A DNA stretch of 64,000 nucleotides, from positions 868,001-932,000 of the forward strand of contig JAPYXD010000713.1 in the NCBI GenBank assembly GCA_030998225.1, written 5' to 3'. Every line of letters starts with the position of its first letter. The stretch's first letter is position 1. The notes under the pieces were generated by a model. That model saw only the letters and a program-made list of their open reading frames with translations, did no database searches and had not been told where the DNA came from. Of the stretch, positions 1 through 10,918 are shown piece after piece. Origin of the DNA: Diplolepis rosae. Taxonomy: Eukaryota > Arthropoda > Insecta > Hymenoptera > Diplolepididae. The position numbers and the translations under genes are program-made.

Positions 1-170
1 TGTAAACTTCATACAAATACTGTGAAATCACACCGCTTATCGTTGCAAATTCACAATAGAGTCGTATTATTCTTACGTCAATCATAGTAAAATATTTTAT
101 AATCGATTGGTAATTTTCAACTGGATTTTTTACAGTGTACCAGTTTGGAGCCGCAAAACGAAAACTCAAT

Positions 171-250
171 GATTACCACTGTCTGTGACGTCACTGCTTC
201 GGGTTATGCCGAAAATGTACGAAGACGAACGATTCGAACTTGTAATTTCT
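171..250 (+). repeat. Dispersed repeat, copy 1
   Basis: This 80-base stretch recurs in inverted orientation at 36571-36649 with few differences. Both copies contain the palindrome TGACGTCA, a full CRE/ATF-type site, at 186-193 here. The rest of 1-711 is AT-rich and shows no gene I can support. The repeat is probably part of a transposon end or old LTR; the family is not recognised. Confidence 0.6.
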
Positions 251-976
251 CGTCGTCCTCGCCTCGATCGGCTATTTGAAGGTTTATTGAGATGATTTCT
301 GTCAATTTCTGTTAACAAAACTTGACAAGTTGACAGAAATTTTGAAATAATCAATGTTTATGACTTTCAGGAATTATTATAAATGGTTTGTGAGTGTGCG
401 ATTTGCGGGAAATATATTATAAGGCACCAGAGGTTTGTAAAGTTGTAATATATTGAATGTATTATGTAAAGGAATTTGAGGTTAGGTTGCTAATGTATAA
501 TTCTCAGGTACTTTTAGTTTTCATTGCTTATGTTGTATTTTCCAATTGATTTGAAATATTGTTGATTTAGAATGCTACTAATTTATATGAATTTTTAATT
601 TATCAAAGTATTAAATATTGTCACTGCATAATTACTTTTGATACTTACCTTTCTTCTGATGCTATTTTCTTGAAGCTGCATGTAGACTAAAATTTATTTA
701 TTAAATAATAATGTTACGTCACAAGTACGCAAATACTTCCTTTGATCGAAGATTCCTCGTTTTAAGTTAGAATCGAATGATCCTCGCTTAAGGATGAGGA
801 TAAGTCAATGAAAAGGCACAATGATTATCAAATAATACAAATTAAATTTATTAAAATAATTATAAATTGAAAATATTAAAATGTCGATACAATTGATTTA
901 TAATTAGAGGGACAGGCTTATTGGTTGGATAAAGACAGAAGATGGAGAGAGAGCGAGAGGGAGAGAGAGGGGGGGA

Positions 977-2233
977 GCAAAGTCGTGTGCTTCATTCAAG
1001 GCTGTGCCGCCATCTTTACTTAGGTTGATTACAAAGAATGTTGCGGTAAATTCAAATTTAGTAAAAAGGGAAAAGTGTAAATATTAAAGAAACAATATGA
1101 AATGCATGCTTTTCTACCGGTATTAGTATTGATAGTGCACATAATTAAACTAATGAAATAAAATTTATTGAATAATACTAAAATATAACTCGGTAATATT
1201 TATTATTATGGTATATAATGTTGTATATATTTAAAAAGGCATATGTGTTTTATTCTTGACTATAATTAAATATAAATTTATTATAAATTTATTATATATA
1301 GATTATAGAATTCAACAAGTAAACGTACCTTGGAGTAGTGTAAAAATTATCTCACGTTCTGAACGTGAACTATTAATAATAGTTACATATAATAACTATT
1401 TTTAGTATGAATTAATTCGCGTTTCATAATTCAACCCTTATATACCTGTAAATAAGCGGTTTTAAAAACTGAAAAAAAGCTCCATCCCCTTCTGTTTTAA
1501 AAAATGTTGAATTACTCGATCTTGTTGGCGTATTTCATCATACGTTTAAATTGCTCAGAAATAATAATTTGTTCCAACTGAAAGAAGTAATAGAAATAAT
1601 TTTAAATATATACAAAAATTATAAACTACTGTATTTTGGTGGTTTACGAACATTTTAATTTATTAGAAAATAATAAAATTGGAAAAGAAACAAACCCTGA
1701 AATATAATTAATACTGAATGCAGATATTGCGTGAAAATTAAGTATGTACATGCTGTGACTAGTAGGTTACTAAATAATAGAATCTAATTCTATAAAGATC
1801 TAAGTTATAATATAGAAGATTATCACGAAATAGTACAAAACATCAGGTACGAGAGTATCAAAAACAAGACTACTCCAAGGTACGTTTACATATTGAATTC
1901 TGCAATCTATATTTGATAAATTTATAATAAATTTATATTTAATTATAGTTAAGAAATAAATACATATGCCTATTTAAATATATACAACATTATATACCAT
2001 AATAATGAATATTACCGAGTTATATTTTAGTATTATTTAATAAATTTCATTCCATTAGTTTAATATTATGTATACTATCAATACTAATTCCAGTAAACAA
2101 GCATGGATTACATATTGTTTCTTTAATACTTACACTTTTCCCTTTTTACTATATTTGAATTAACCGCAACATTCTTTGTAATCAACCTAAGTAAAGATGG
2201 CGGCTCAGCCTTCAATGAAGCACACGACTTTGC
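977..2233. mobile_element. Foldback-type element with about 365-base inverted arms
   Basis: Positions 977-1339 and 1869-2233 are inverted copies of each other with scattered substitutions. The tips are GCAAAGTCGTGTGCTTCA and its complement. The 530-base centre is AT-rich and non-coding. It lies inside the 3' LTR of element A. I could not find a clear target duplication; a GA-rich microsatellite (about 941-976) adjoins the left tip. Confidence 0.75.
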
Positions 2234-2471
2234 ATTGATTGTGCATCCAGTGTATTATAGAGATCAGTGCTATTCACCCTTTTTGGCACTGAGTCTAAGA
2301 TCCCTTTAAGGATAGTAAAACGGACCACGGTAAATTTATAACTCTCGGGTTTTCACTCTGCCAAACTGCACGGTATAATTATCTCACGCTGAGAATCCTT
2401 TTTAGTTTTTTAGAAAATGCCGCACTTAAATTCTGCTCACAATACTAGTTTTTTACCCTTGGCGGCGTGTC

Positions 2472-2501
2472 CTTTTTATATTATATTTTTTGGTGACGTC
2501 A
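2472..2501 (-). promoter_or_regulatory. LTR core promoter: TATA box with CRE-like site
   Basis: On the minus strand a perfect palindrome TGACGTCA (2494-2501) is followed about 8 bases later by TATAATATAAAAAGG (2486-2472). A further TGACGTA lies near 2527. This is a plausible U3 promoter of the element A LTR. The related LTR fragment at 20102 has the same layout. Confidence 0.5.
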
Positions 2502-2649
2502 CGCGTTGCGCAGTATCCCGCTGCGTGTGACGTAGTTATACCTCTCTTTTCAACAAGTGGTTTTTTCTCTCTTTTAGTGATTTCTCCAGATTTTTCTCTA
2601 GACCTAGCCTGTGCCTACAGTACATTCTAATGCGTCGCGGGACGTGATA

Positions 2650-2662
2650 CCTCCCCCCTAGT
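2650..2662 (-). other. Polypurine tract of element A
   Basis: On the minus strand ACTAGGGGGGAGG directly precedes the 3' LTR. This is the expected plus-strand primer position of an LTR retroelement and fixes the LTR start at 2649. Confidence 0.8.
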
Positions 2663-2955
2663 TCGAGCGCGGGGGTGAAGCATCGCGTTCCAATCTTTTT
2701 TTTTTTTTTGAAGATACATTGTATTTTTATCTTGATGAATGTTGCCGTTATTAACTTTTGTTTAACAGTTTGTATCAATTGTTACATATATATATTTTTG
2801 AATATAATCATAAAATTTTTGATTTTAATACATAGTTTCTTAACAATATAACTTAATATTAGAATACGATTACATGTGTGAACTGTCGTCTAAATTTTGA
2901 ATACTCGTTGATTATGTATATATATTTTAAATCTAATAGTATTGAATATTTAAGA

Positions 2956-3399
2956 CTATTTTTTATATTTTTTATTTCGTAATGGGTTGCAGCAGTTTTG
3001 GGCTAAATGTCCTCTTTGGAAACACCTTTCACAAGAGTTGGTCCATTTTTGCAAGGTTTCTTTACCGACTTCATCACTTATTTTGAAAATTTTGGATTCC
3101 GGGATTAAGCTTTTTTCTTCTATTTCTTCTAAAAATACGTATCTAGTGGAAAGCATTTCCAAGAGCTTAGTTGCTGCATTTCGCTTTGCAGACTTTTTTT
3201 GAGGGGCTGGTTCCCCACTACAAGAAAAAGTTATTTTATTTTTAAATATTTCGCAGGTTGCTTGGAACGGTGGCAGTTCTTGGTGTTTTCCAAGCGATTT
3301 TACAATATATGAGGGTTCGGAGAAATCATGCTCTATGCTTATCTCGTTTAAAACTTGTACAGCAGTACCTTTCGATAGGTCTCTTGTCTGCAAGGCCAT
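2956..3399 (-). CDS. dsRNA-binding motif plus zinc-knuckle protein (element A)
   Basis: A protein of about 147 residues counted from the ATG at 3399; the open frame extends a little further through a TTG, which is not a likely start. Residues about 15-85 read as a dsRNA-binding motif: an early LNE segment and the C-terminal signature KKSAKRNAATKLLEML (the KKxAKxxAA pattern that contacts RNA). Near the C-terminus is CERCFQRGHLAQNC, a retroviral-type CX2CX4HX4C knuckle. It is the last gene before the polypurine tract. The homologue in element B is at 48827-49255. An acceptor-like AG lies about 24 bases before the ATG. It may bind dsRNA and counter RNA interference, but that role is inference. 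This copy is open throughout. Confidence 0.75.
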   Translation of the reverse strand: MALQTRDLSKGTAVQVLNEISIEHDFSEPSYIVKSLGKHQELPPFQATCEIFKNKITFSCSGEPAPQKKSAKRNAATKLLEMLSTRYVFLEEIEEKSLIPESKIFKISDEVGKETLQKWTNSCERCFQRGHLAQNCCNPLRNKKYKK

Positions 3400-4322
3400 T
3401 GTTTTGATTTGCAAAAGAATTACCTGTTTGAGTTGATGATTAGATTTATTAAATTTCTAAAGTTAGTTAGTTTTTTTGTTAATAATTTTGTGTTTATTGA
3501 TATATTCATTTTACGCGTTTGCTAACTCAAGGAGATATTTCATGCAGAGAAAACAGTGGTCTGCTTTAAGATGTACAAAAAAAGTTTGTTTTTTCGCCGA
3601 TAGAACATTTTAATTTAATGAGGTTTGTCGTTACGTTATGGCGGTTAAGGAAAATTAGTGATGTACATCCAATATGATTTTAAACAACGAATAAAAATAA
3701 AAAGGGAAAATTTTTTACGAAAGTTATTAAAAAATATGTTTTGAATTATATTTTTATTCGTCGTTATTATAAATAATGGTGGATGCTTCGGAATCGACGT
3801 CGTAATATAATGCTTCTTGTTGGCATAAATGAATTACACGTTCGGCACAAGTTACGCATAAATCTGCCCCGCTTAAAATGACGGATAGAACCCAGATAAG
3901 AACCGAGTAAAAGTCGGTTCTTATCCGGCGCTAATGGATTTGTACCCGGTTTTTGTCCCCGGTTTGTACCCGGAGATTATCGGGTTCTATCTGGGATCGC
4001 ATAATATCTTCACCCGGTTTCTATATGGTTCTTACCTGGGACCTTTGAGATTTTTATCTGGTTTGTATCTGGCTCCTTAAAATACTTATACCCGGTTCTA
4101 ATCCGGCACTTAATCGGATTCTATCTGGGTTGATAAAATATTTTTTCCGGTTTCTATATGGGTCTTATCTGGGCTCTGTAAGAGTTTTATCCTGTTTGTA
4201 GTCGGGTCCACAAAATATGTATACTCAGTTCTTATCCGGCGTTACTGGATTTGTACCCGGTTTTTGTCCCCGGTTTATACCTGGAGCTTAACCGGGCTCT
4301 ATATGGGATCGCATAATATCTA

Positions 4323-5321
4323 CACTGAGAGAAAAAGTACAGGCAAAATTCGAGTTAAGACTAGTATTTACCGTTTTTAATGGCAATGGAGGAATATTCG
4401 CTTGGAAGGTTAAATTTACTGTTTTTACAGTAAAAAATCTGTTTTCAAGCTGGGAAATTTTATTTGAGTAAACTGACAGTACTTTTTTGTTACGCGTCCA
4501 CCGAAAAAAAATCTCAGTAGGTTTGACTACTTTTTAACTTACTTTTCGTAGTTCGTAAAGGCCCCAGTGTCATTTTTTAAGTTAAATGATCTGCAGGAAC
4601 ATAGGTAAATCAAATGAGAGCAGTAGTTGAATCGATGAATACTCTTAGTATATTTCAAAACTGTATTTACTATTAAGTAGACACTTAACTTACTATTTTT
4701 ATATACACACTTACCCACAAACACACCCCCCTGTACACTACACAAACGCTCGTTTAGACAGTATTAAAAATTATTCTTAACGCTGCGGGTTCGAACCCTC
4801 TCTACTTATAATTATCGCATTAGTAACCTAACGACTAAGCCTCTCGGCTGCGCACGCTTGGAATACAAGAAAGGAAATAGCGCTTATAACCTGTAACTAC
4901 TGCAGGGCCGTGTAAAAAGTGTTTGGGCCCCGTTATTGTTACTACCTCGACACAATCAGATATACACACATACACACGTGCTCGCATATGATTATTATGA
5001 TTACATTACATAATTGCTTGCTGACTCCCGAGTTTTTTTAACCAACTCACAGCAAAAGTCGCTCGTATAGGAATTGTATTTCTTTAAACACACTAACGGC
5101 ATATTTTTCTGTTAGGCTTGTATTTTATAACTGACATCAAGAGAAACTTTTAAAACATCGTACTGGGAAAATTACTGAAAAAAATATTGCGGTGCAAACA
5201 AGTACATTTTAAGGATAGTCACAGAAAAAAAATAACGGGACAGTAAAAGTTCTTGGTTTTAATAAATATCCTTGCTATACCTCCGAAAACCGTAAAATAA
5301 CGTGATAATTTTCTCTCAGTG
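4323..5321. mobile_element. Non-autonomous TA-inserting element (CACTGAGAGAAAA termini)
   Basis: 999 bases with inverted tips CACTGAGAGAAAA and flanking TA dinucleotides (4321-4322 and 5322-5323), as produced by Tc1/mariner-type transposases. No transposase ORF. A diverged, truncated copy lies at about 11196-11835, and the same tip sequence occurs near 36688-36700. Confidence 0.75.
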
Positions 5322-5389
5322 TACCCGGTTTTCTGGATAAGATCTTATCCGGGACCTTTGAGATTTTTATCCGGTTTGTATCCGGCTAC

Positions 5390-5935
5390 TTAATAATTTG
5401 CAGGTCGACAACTGCCTTATAGAAACCGGATAGGATCCGGGTAGAAACATATTTTTGTATTTTAATTTGCTGGATCCATATGCGAGATAGGAACCAGGTA
5501 GGGCCGGGTAGCAGATGCACTTTCACCTTAACAATTTTCAAGTCTACAACTGCCTTATAAAAACCGGATAGGATCCGGGTAGAAACATATTTTTGTATTT
5601 TAATTTCTGGATCCATATGCCAGATAGGAACCGGGTAGGGTCGGGTAGCAGATGCACTTTCACCTTAACAATTTTCAAGTCTACAACTGCCTTATAAAAA
5701 CCGGATAGGATCCGGGTAGAAACATATTTTTGTATTTTAATTTGCTGGATCCATATGCCAAATAGGAACCAGGTAGAGCCGGGTAGCAGATGCACTTTCA
5801 CCTTAACAATTTTCAAGTCTACAACTGCCTTATAAAAACCGGATAGGATCCGGGTAGAAACATATTTTTGTATTTTAATTTCTGGATCCATATGCCAGAT
5901 AGGAACCGGATAAGACCGGGTACAATATTCATACA
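5390..5935 (+). repeat. Tandem array, four units of about 138 bases
   Basis: The landmark ACTGCCTTAT recurs at 5411, 5549, 5686 and 5824, giving periods of 138, 137 and 138. Units contain GGATAGGATCCGGGTAGAA and GGATCCATATGC. The repetitive open frames read across them are artefacts of the array. Confidence 0.85.
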
Positions 5936-6507
5936 ACTTATTTTCTGTCACCACTTCCCGGATAAGGACCGGATAGACCCAGATAGATGCCGAAAAATGA
6001 AATTAGAGTCCAGATAAAAACCGTAAAGAACCGGGTAAAACCCGAATGGGTTTGCATCCGGTTTCTTTCCGGTATCTACTCGATTTCTACCTGACATTTT
6101 AAGCAGGGTGCTCTTTGCCGCATGTGAAAAATTTGTGTATCGCAAAGGGAGCAGTCGAGGCTGGAGAGCTTCAACATACAATATAAGTCTTTAGTTACTA
6201 TGTGATCTATTCGGACAGGTAATGTTACTTCGGTTTCAAAGAAGCTAAGTTTTGTCAGCCAACAATCCTCACATCCGACCATAAATGATGTTCAAAATAC
6301 GGCTGAACATCCTGCTCGCTTGCTCGAACTTCTTCTGCTTCGATTGTTTCGATTTCTTGGGGCAGCATTTTTCTAAGGAGAAATTTACAATATTTAAGGA
6401 ATTTGAAACATTTGAAAATTTTTATAATTTTTCGTATTAAAAATTCTATTAAAATTTACAAAATTTGTCGTGCGTGAGTACATGCGTGGAAGGTAGATAC
6501 GTATAGA

Positions 6508-6915
6508 TCATGCAGGGATATTTTCTACTAGAACTTCGTTTCCTTGACTGATTTTGAATTTGTTATTTAAATATGTTTCGATGCATTCATTACAATTAAC
6601 TGCTCTTTGTCGCGGATTAATTAATAGTTCTTGACAACCGTAACAATTCATATATATGCATTCCAATTTACAAATGGAATGCCATGAAGTAAAAAATTCA
6701 CAGTTATTTTGAGTTTCCTGATCTAATTTCTAGAAACAGAATTGACAATATCTTTTTGTGGTTTGGTGATTATAATATAAAAACAATGTCGAGGGTTCTA
6801 ATTCGAAGCAATAACTTTGTGATAGGTGCGCGTATGCTATCGGATATTCTTGCGGACATACACCGTCTACTAGTCCAAGATGATTAACAATAGGTTCAAT
6901 TGGAGTCGGTATCAT
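6508..6915 (-). pseudogene. Cysteine-rich small protein 1 (element A)
   Basis: It starts with ATG at 6915, three bases after an acceptor-like CAATTTGTAG. An in-frame stop near 6730 interrupts it; the frame then continues to a TGA at 6508-6510. Visible pairs are CQFC, CYGC and CNEC, with TSWHSI between them. The element B homologue at 47439-47811 keeps the same arrangement (CEYC, STWHSI, CFFC, CTQC). It is a probable zinc-binding protein of about 130 residues of unknown role, located after the F-type envelope. Confidence 0.7.
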
Positions 6916-8014
6916 TTTCTACAAATTGTTAGAATAGATTTATTTTATTAAGGTCTGATAAGGAGGTTGAATAATAACTTTGTATACATTTTCTCATCAT
7001 GCAAGGTAAAAGATTTTGCTAAAAGTATTTTACTTTCCGTCAGAAAAACAACTTTTATATTACAGTTTATTATTTCTTTTGTTAGAAACATTAAAGGCGT
7101 GGGTACAAAAACTGTCCTTCTGACGGTATGGGATTTACAACGTTCATGCGCGTGGTTTTAAGGAAGGTAAGGGCGGGATGTGTCTGTATCTGAAAAAATT
7201 TCTAAGGTGACTTTTAGTCTATATATATATATATATAAAGGGTAAAAGGAAGATAGAATAAAGGGAAGATCAAAAGTTGAATGTCAAGTCGGTCAGTAAA
7301 GGTTTTGTCACTGCGCTTAAAAGAGTTTTTTGTACAAGTTCTATAAGTGTTGGCGTTTTGTTTATTTTTTTAGATATTTTTTGAATTTTCAATAGTATTA
7401 ATAAAGGGAAGGGAAGAAATTGTAATCATAAGCAAAGTGATAATAATTAGTGCTAATGTTAATTTATGTGCACTAGAAATAAAAATAGATGGAATGATTT
7501 TTTGAATGTTTGCATATTTTGTAAGGATAAAGACATGGTTTTCAAAGATTGATAATGGAATGTCTTCTTTTTGCTGAAGAAGAAGTAATATCTTTTTTAG
7601 TAAGTGGGGCTCTTGAATAGAAATATTGTATAAAAATGGTGAAATTATAGCAAGTGATGTGGTTGATTTGCTGACTGGAATTGAATTATCTATTATATTC
7701 AAATGGTTTTGGAGATGGTAATATGGAGTTGATGAATCTAGATTGCAACCTGACTTTGTTTGCAAAATTCCTATTCCTTGGAGTGCGATTAAGGTCTTAC
7801 AGTTTTTTAGACATGATAAGAAAATTTGTCGGCGTAAAATTGTCTAGTACAGCCATCCATGATGAAATTGCAATGGTGTTAGAAAGGGATATTCACTAAA
7901 ACTGATGAATATTTCACACTTGTATGGTTGAGAATTTGGAAACATTGACGTTTCACGAGTAGGATTGTTATCTATATTAGATATAGATCTTGCTGGGTGA
8001 CATAATGTTTGGAA

Positions 8015-9261
8015 CACGAAGTAGTATAAGGAGACCCCACTCGCGGAAAATTTGAACGCGTGGATTCGGATTTAGTTAGTTTGCATCGCTCGTAGCGCCT
8101 CTTACAGGGAAATGTCAAACTCTTGAATTTTCACAATATGGCTGTCGTGTTGTCTACTGCACGAAAACAGATAAAAAAAACAGTGGCACCGTTATAGTTA
8201 AAATTATTTTAAAAGTATACTGCTGTTCATTTATATGAAATATAATATAATATACAATATAGATGTGTTTACTAAGTGAAGTATAGTTTATGTTATTTAC
8301 ATTTTGCCTTTTTCAGAATTTTGTAGATTATGTCACCTGTCAACGCGAAGATGGAAAGCAAACCCTTTTGTTTCTTCAAGTATTTACATTAAAGTTACTT
8401 GCATTGAAGAGTTTGAAAATTTTCTAAGAAAGGTTGATAAGTATCCGTAATTTTTGTTGCAGCTATATATTATTCGGAAATATTATAATAAGAAATGCAA
8501 TCATATAATAACTGCAAAAAAAATTGGAAATCAAATTTTTTTTTAAATTAACAAATACCAGAGAAAATTTATTCTTAGAAAACAATATTAATATTGATTT
8601 TTCGTGTAATTGCATGAATTCACATTAAATTAAATTAAACAAACGAATTATACGATGAATGTAGCGGCCAAAAAAGTCGTTGTTTCTGGAGTGAAATGCG
8701 GCCGGGACGACCGTACTTTCGGCTACGAGATCAAGAAAAAATAGTTGCAATAGCACAACAATTAAATACAGATCAATGTACTTCATACTACAGATTTATA
8801 AAATAATTAAACATACTGACCGTGTTAGGGCAAAAGAAGTGACGTTTCTCCAGTCTGTCTTCTTTCTCTTTATTGTTCTTTCCAACATAGCGCGTGGATG
8901 CGCCACCATCAGTAAAACAATAGACCATATTATCTTGCACACACTTGTTTATTAATATATTTAAAACTTCTCGCACATGTATGGCAATGACTGGTAATTT
9001 TTGTTTGTTGTAAAAATCATGCTTACATTATTATGAGCGCCGACATTTTTGAAACTTGAGTTGCAACGCTTTCCCGCAAGCGGCGCAACGAACGATGCAA
9101 ACTATCTAAATCTGAATCTACGCGTCCAAATTTTCCAAAGGCTGCATAGGAGTGGGGTCTCCTTATACTACTTCGTGGATGCAAACTAACTAAATCTGAA
9201 TCTACGCGTCCAAATTTTCCAAAGGCCGCATAGGAGTGGGATCTCCTTATACTACTTCGTG
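8015..9261. mobile_element. hAT-like non-autonomous element with duplicated right end
   Basis: The inverted tips are CACGAAGTAGTATAAGGAGA, flanked by the 8-base duplication GTTTGGAA (8007-8014 and 9262-9269), the size made by hAT transposases. The right terminal block of about 85 bases is present twice in tandem (about 9093-9261). Long AT-rich interior, no transposase. Confidence 0.8.
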
Positions 9262-10264
9262 GTTTGGAATCCATTTTGATAACATGCATTGAGGAAATTT
9301 TCATTTTGTTGTAAAGTATGATTGGTTATATTAAGAAATAGCGAGATAAGAATTTTGAGCAAAGATATTATAAACCTAGATGCGGCCAATTATAGTTCGG
9401 TAGACTTAAATGCAGACGTCGCTTCCGGCGTGTATTTTCCGGTCCCCTCTTGCCTCTCACCGCACCGAAGGTTCCATTCAAATTAGTTCCTCGAAAGCAT
9501 TATAGAGGCGCTAAATGTATCTCCCTCCAATCCCCTCCACCCTCTGAGATACCACAAAACAGTAAGCGCGCTTTAAAAATTTTAATTTAAATTATATATA
9601 TTGAAGAAAATTAAAAATTGGTAAACAAAGCAAGGAAAAGCGACGTGTAAAGTGTTTCAATGTTACTTTATGTGTATATTATTTTGCTTTATAGTATCAT
9701 TTTGATATTGAAATAGGTTACAGTGAACATGCATTACTAAATTAACTTTCTGTCAGTGAAAGATAAGTACATGAATGAAAAACCAATATTTAATTATTAT
9801 AATTTGAACATGTATGGAATAGAAAGAGAATTAGTTTCTTATTTTTAAAAAGTTAAATTTTTTATTTTCATATTTTTGTATTTTTAATTCTTTTTTTTAC
9901 ATTCTCATCATGGATGAGAAGGTATTGGTTTTATGTGGAAAATGACTTTTGAAATTTTCATCAAATCTTTACATTTTGAGACCCCCTGAGTCAGAAAAAA
10001 CGGTTTTTTCGAAAGTGTCTGTCTGTCTGTCTGTCTGTAGTAGGTCGTGTGCGGCATAACTCTCGATAGAATTATCAGATTGAATTGAACTTTGGTACAC
10101 TTTATCGATGCCGAAAAAGTAAGGACAAGTTCGTTAACCAGCCACATCCAATCAAAATTGAGGGAATGAGCACTACTTTTGTGTTTTTGAAAAGATCAAA
10201 AATTTCAATACTGGTTTTTGATAGTGCTCATAAATCTCTACAAATTATCTCGATAACATTTTTT

Positions 10265-10870
10265 GATTAAATCAAAATTAGAAATGTTACAGCATATTCA
10301 AATTCAAAAGAAGTCAATATCAAAATTCCATTTTCCAGTTAAATTATACGAGATACGAAAAAACGTTATAATACAATATTATTTACTATACATAAAAACC
10401 TACAAATTTAAATTGTAACATTTTTCCATAAGATGCATATTTTTCTTTTTAATTTAAAAAAAAAACTATCGAAAATCCAAAATTCAATTTTTTAACAATA
10501 ATATGTGAAATACGAAAGAAACGTAAGAATACAAAATTGTTCGTTTCAAAAAGATCGACAAATTTTGTCTCATACAGTTTCTAATAAAACATATATTTTT
10601 CGTTTCAATACCAAAAAATACGATTAAAGTTCGAAAATTCCATTTTTTAGACAAAATATGTGAGATACAAAAAAAACGTTTGGATGGAAAATTGTTTGCC
10701 TGAATGAAGTCTACAAATTCTCATTGAGACATTACGGGACAGGATATATATTTTATGTTTTGATTTTTAATATTAAAAAAATTCGATTTTTTTCACCAAA
10801 ATATGTGAGATACAAAATAAGCGTTGTTCTGCAAAATCGTTTCCTTAAATAAAGTCTACGTTTTTTATTC
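10265..10870 (+). repeat. Degenerate tandem repeat, about 150-base period
   Basis: A landmark of the form ATATGTGAGATAC followed by A-rich sequence and ACGTT recurs near 10345, 10501, 10657 and 10800. Units are diverged. Non-coding. Confidence 0.6.
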
Positions 10871-10918
10871 ATTTTGAGAGATTTGGAAGAAAATAAATTA
10901 TTTTAATCATGTAATTTA

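Larger units (their letters stand above)
712..2649 (-). repeat. 3' LTR of element A, split by an inverted-repeat insertion
   Basis: On the minus strand the LTR begins TATCACGTCCCGCGACGC next to a polypurine tract and ends CGTACTTGTGACGTAACA at 712. The first about 45 bases and the last about 130 bases match the 5' LTR at 27351-27082. Subtracting the inverted repeat at 977-2233 leaves an LTR of roughly 680 bases. The first TG has mutated to TA. Confidence 0.8.
3867..6108. mobile_element. DNA transposon with CCCYGCTTAAAATG termini and internal repeats
   Basis: The ends are inverted (CCCCGCTTAAAATGAC at 3867; the complement of CCCTGCTTAAAATGTCAGG at 6108). The insertion cleanly interrupts the cysteine-rich ORF, and only TG (or no bases) appears duplicated. 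The interior is full of short inverted variants of the type ACCCGGTTCTTATCCGG, plus a tandem array at 5390-5935 and a nested TA-flanked element at 4323-5321. No transposase is visible. The superfamily is not assigned. Confidence 0.7.
3754..6368 (-). pseudogene. Cysteine-rich small protein 2 (element A), split by a transposon
   Basis: The 5' part (6368 down to about 6109) starts with ATG right after an acceptor-like TTTCTCCTTAG. It changes frame near 6290 and carries CxxC pairs (CEDC, CSLC). The 3' part (3866-3754) continues with a further CxxC and an acidic, SEAST-containing tail that ends in a TAA. The 2.24-kb transposon at 3867-6108 separates them. The homologue at 48175-48528 in element B has the same cysteine spacing and the same SEASTII tail. 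The family is not recognised; zinc binding is inferred from paired cysteines. Confidence 0.7.

Noticed and set aside
166..354. Minus-strand ORF similar to one at 36448-36651
   Set aside because: The shared part is the 80-base dispersed repeat; there is no other coding evidence.
4780..4870. GGGTTCGAACCC-type motif suggesting a tRNA gene (also 11660-11700)
   Set aside because: The T-loop-like motif recurs in both copies of the CACTGAGAG element, but I could not fold a cloverleaf with anticodon stem around it; at most an old tRNA-derived fragment.
5386..5954. Long open frames with repeating peptide units
   Set aside because: They are read-through of the 138-base tandem array and have no independent coding support.
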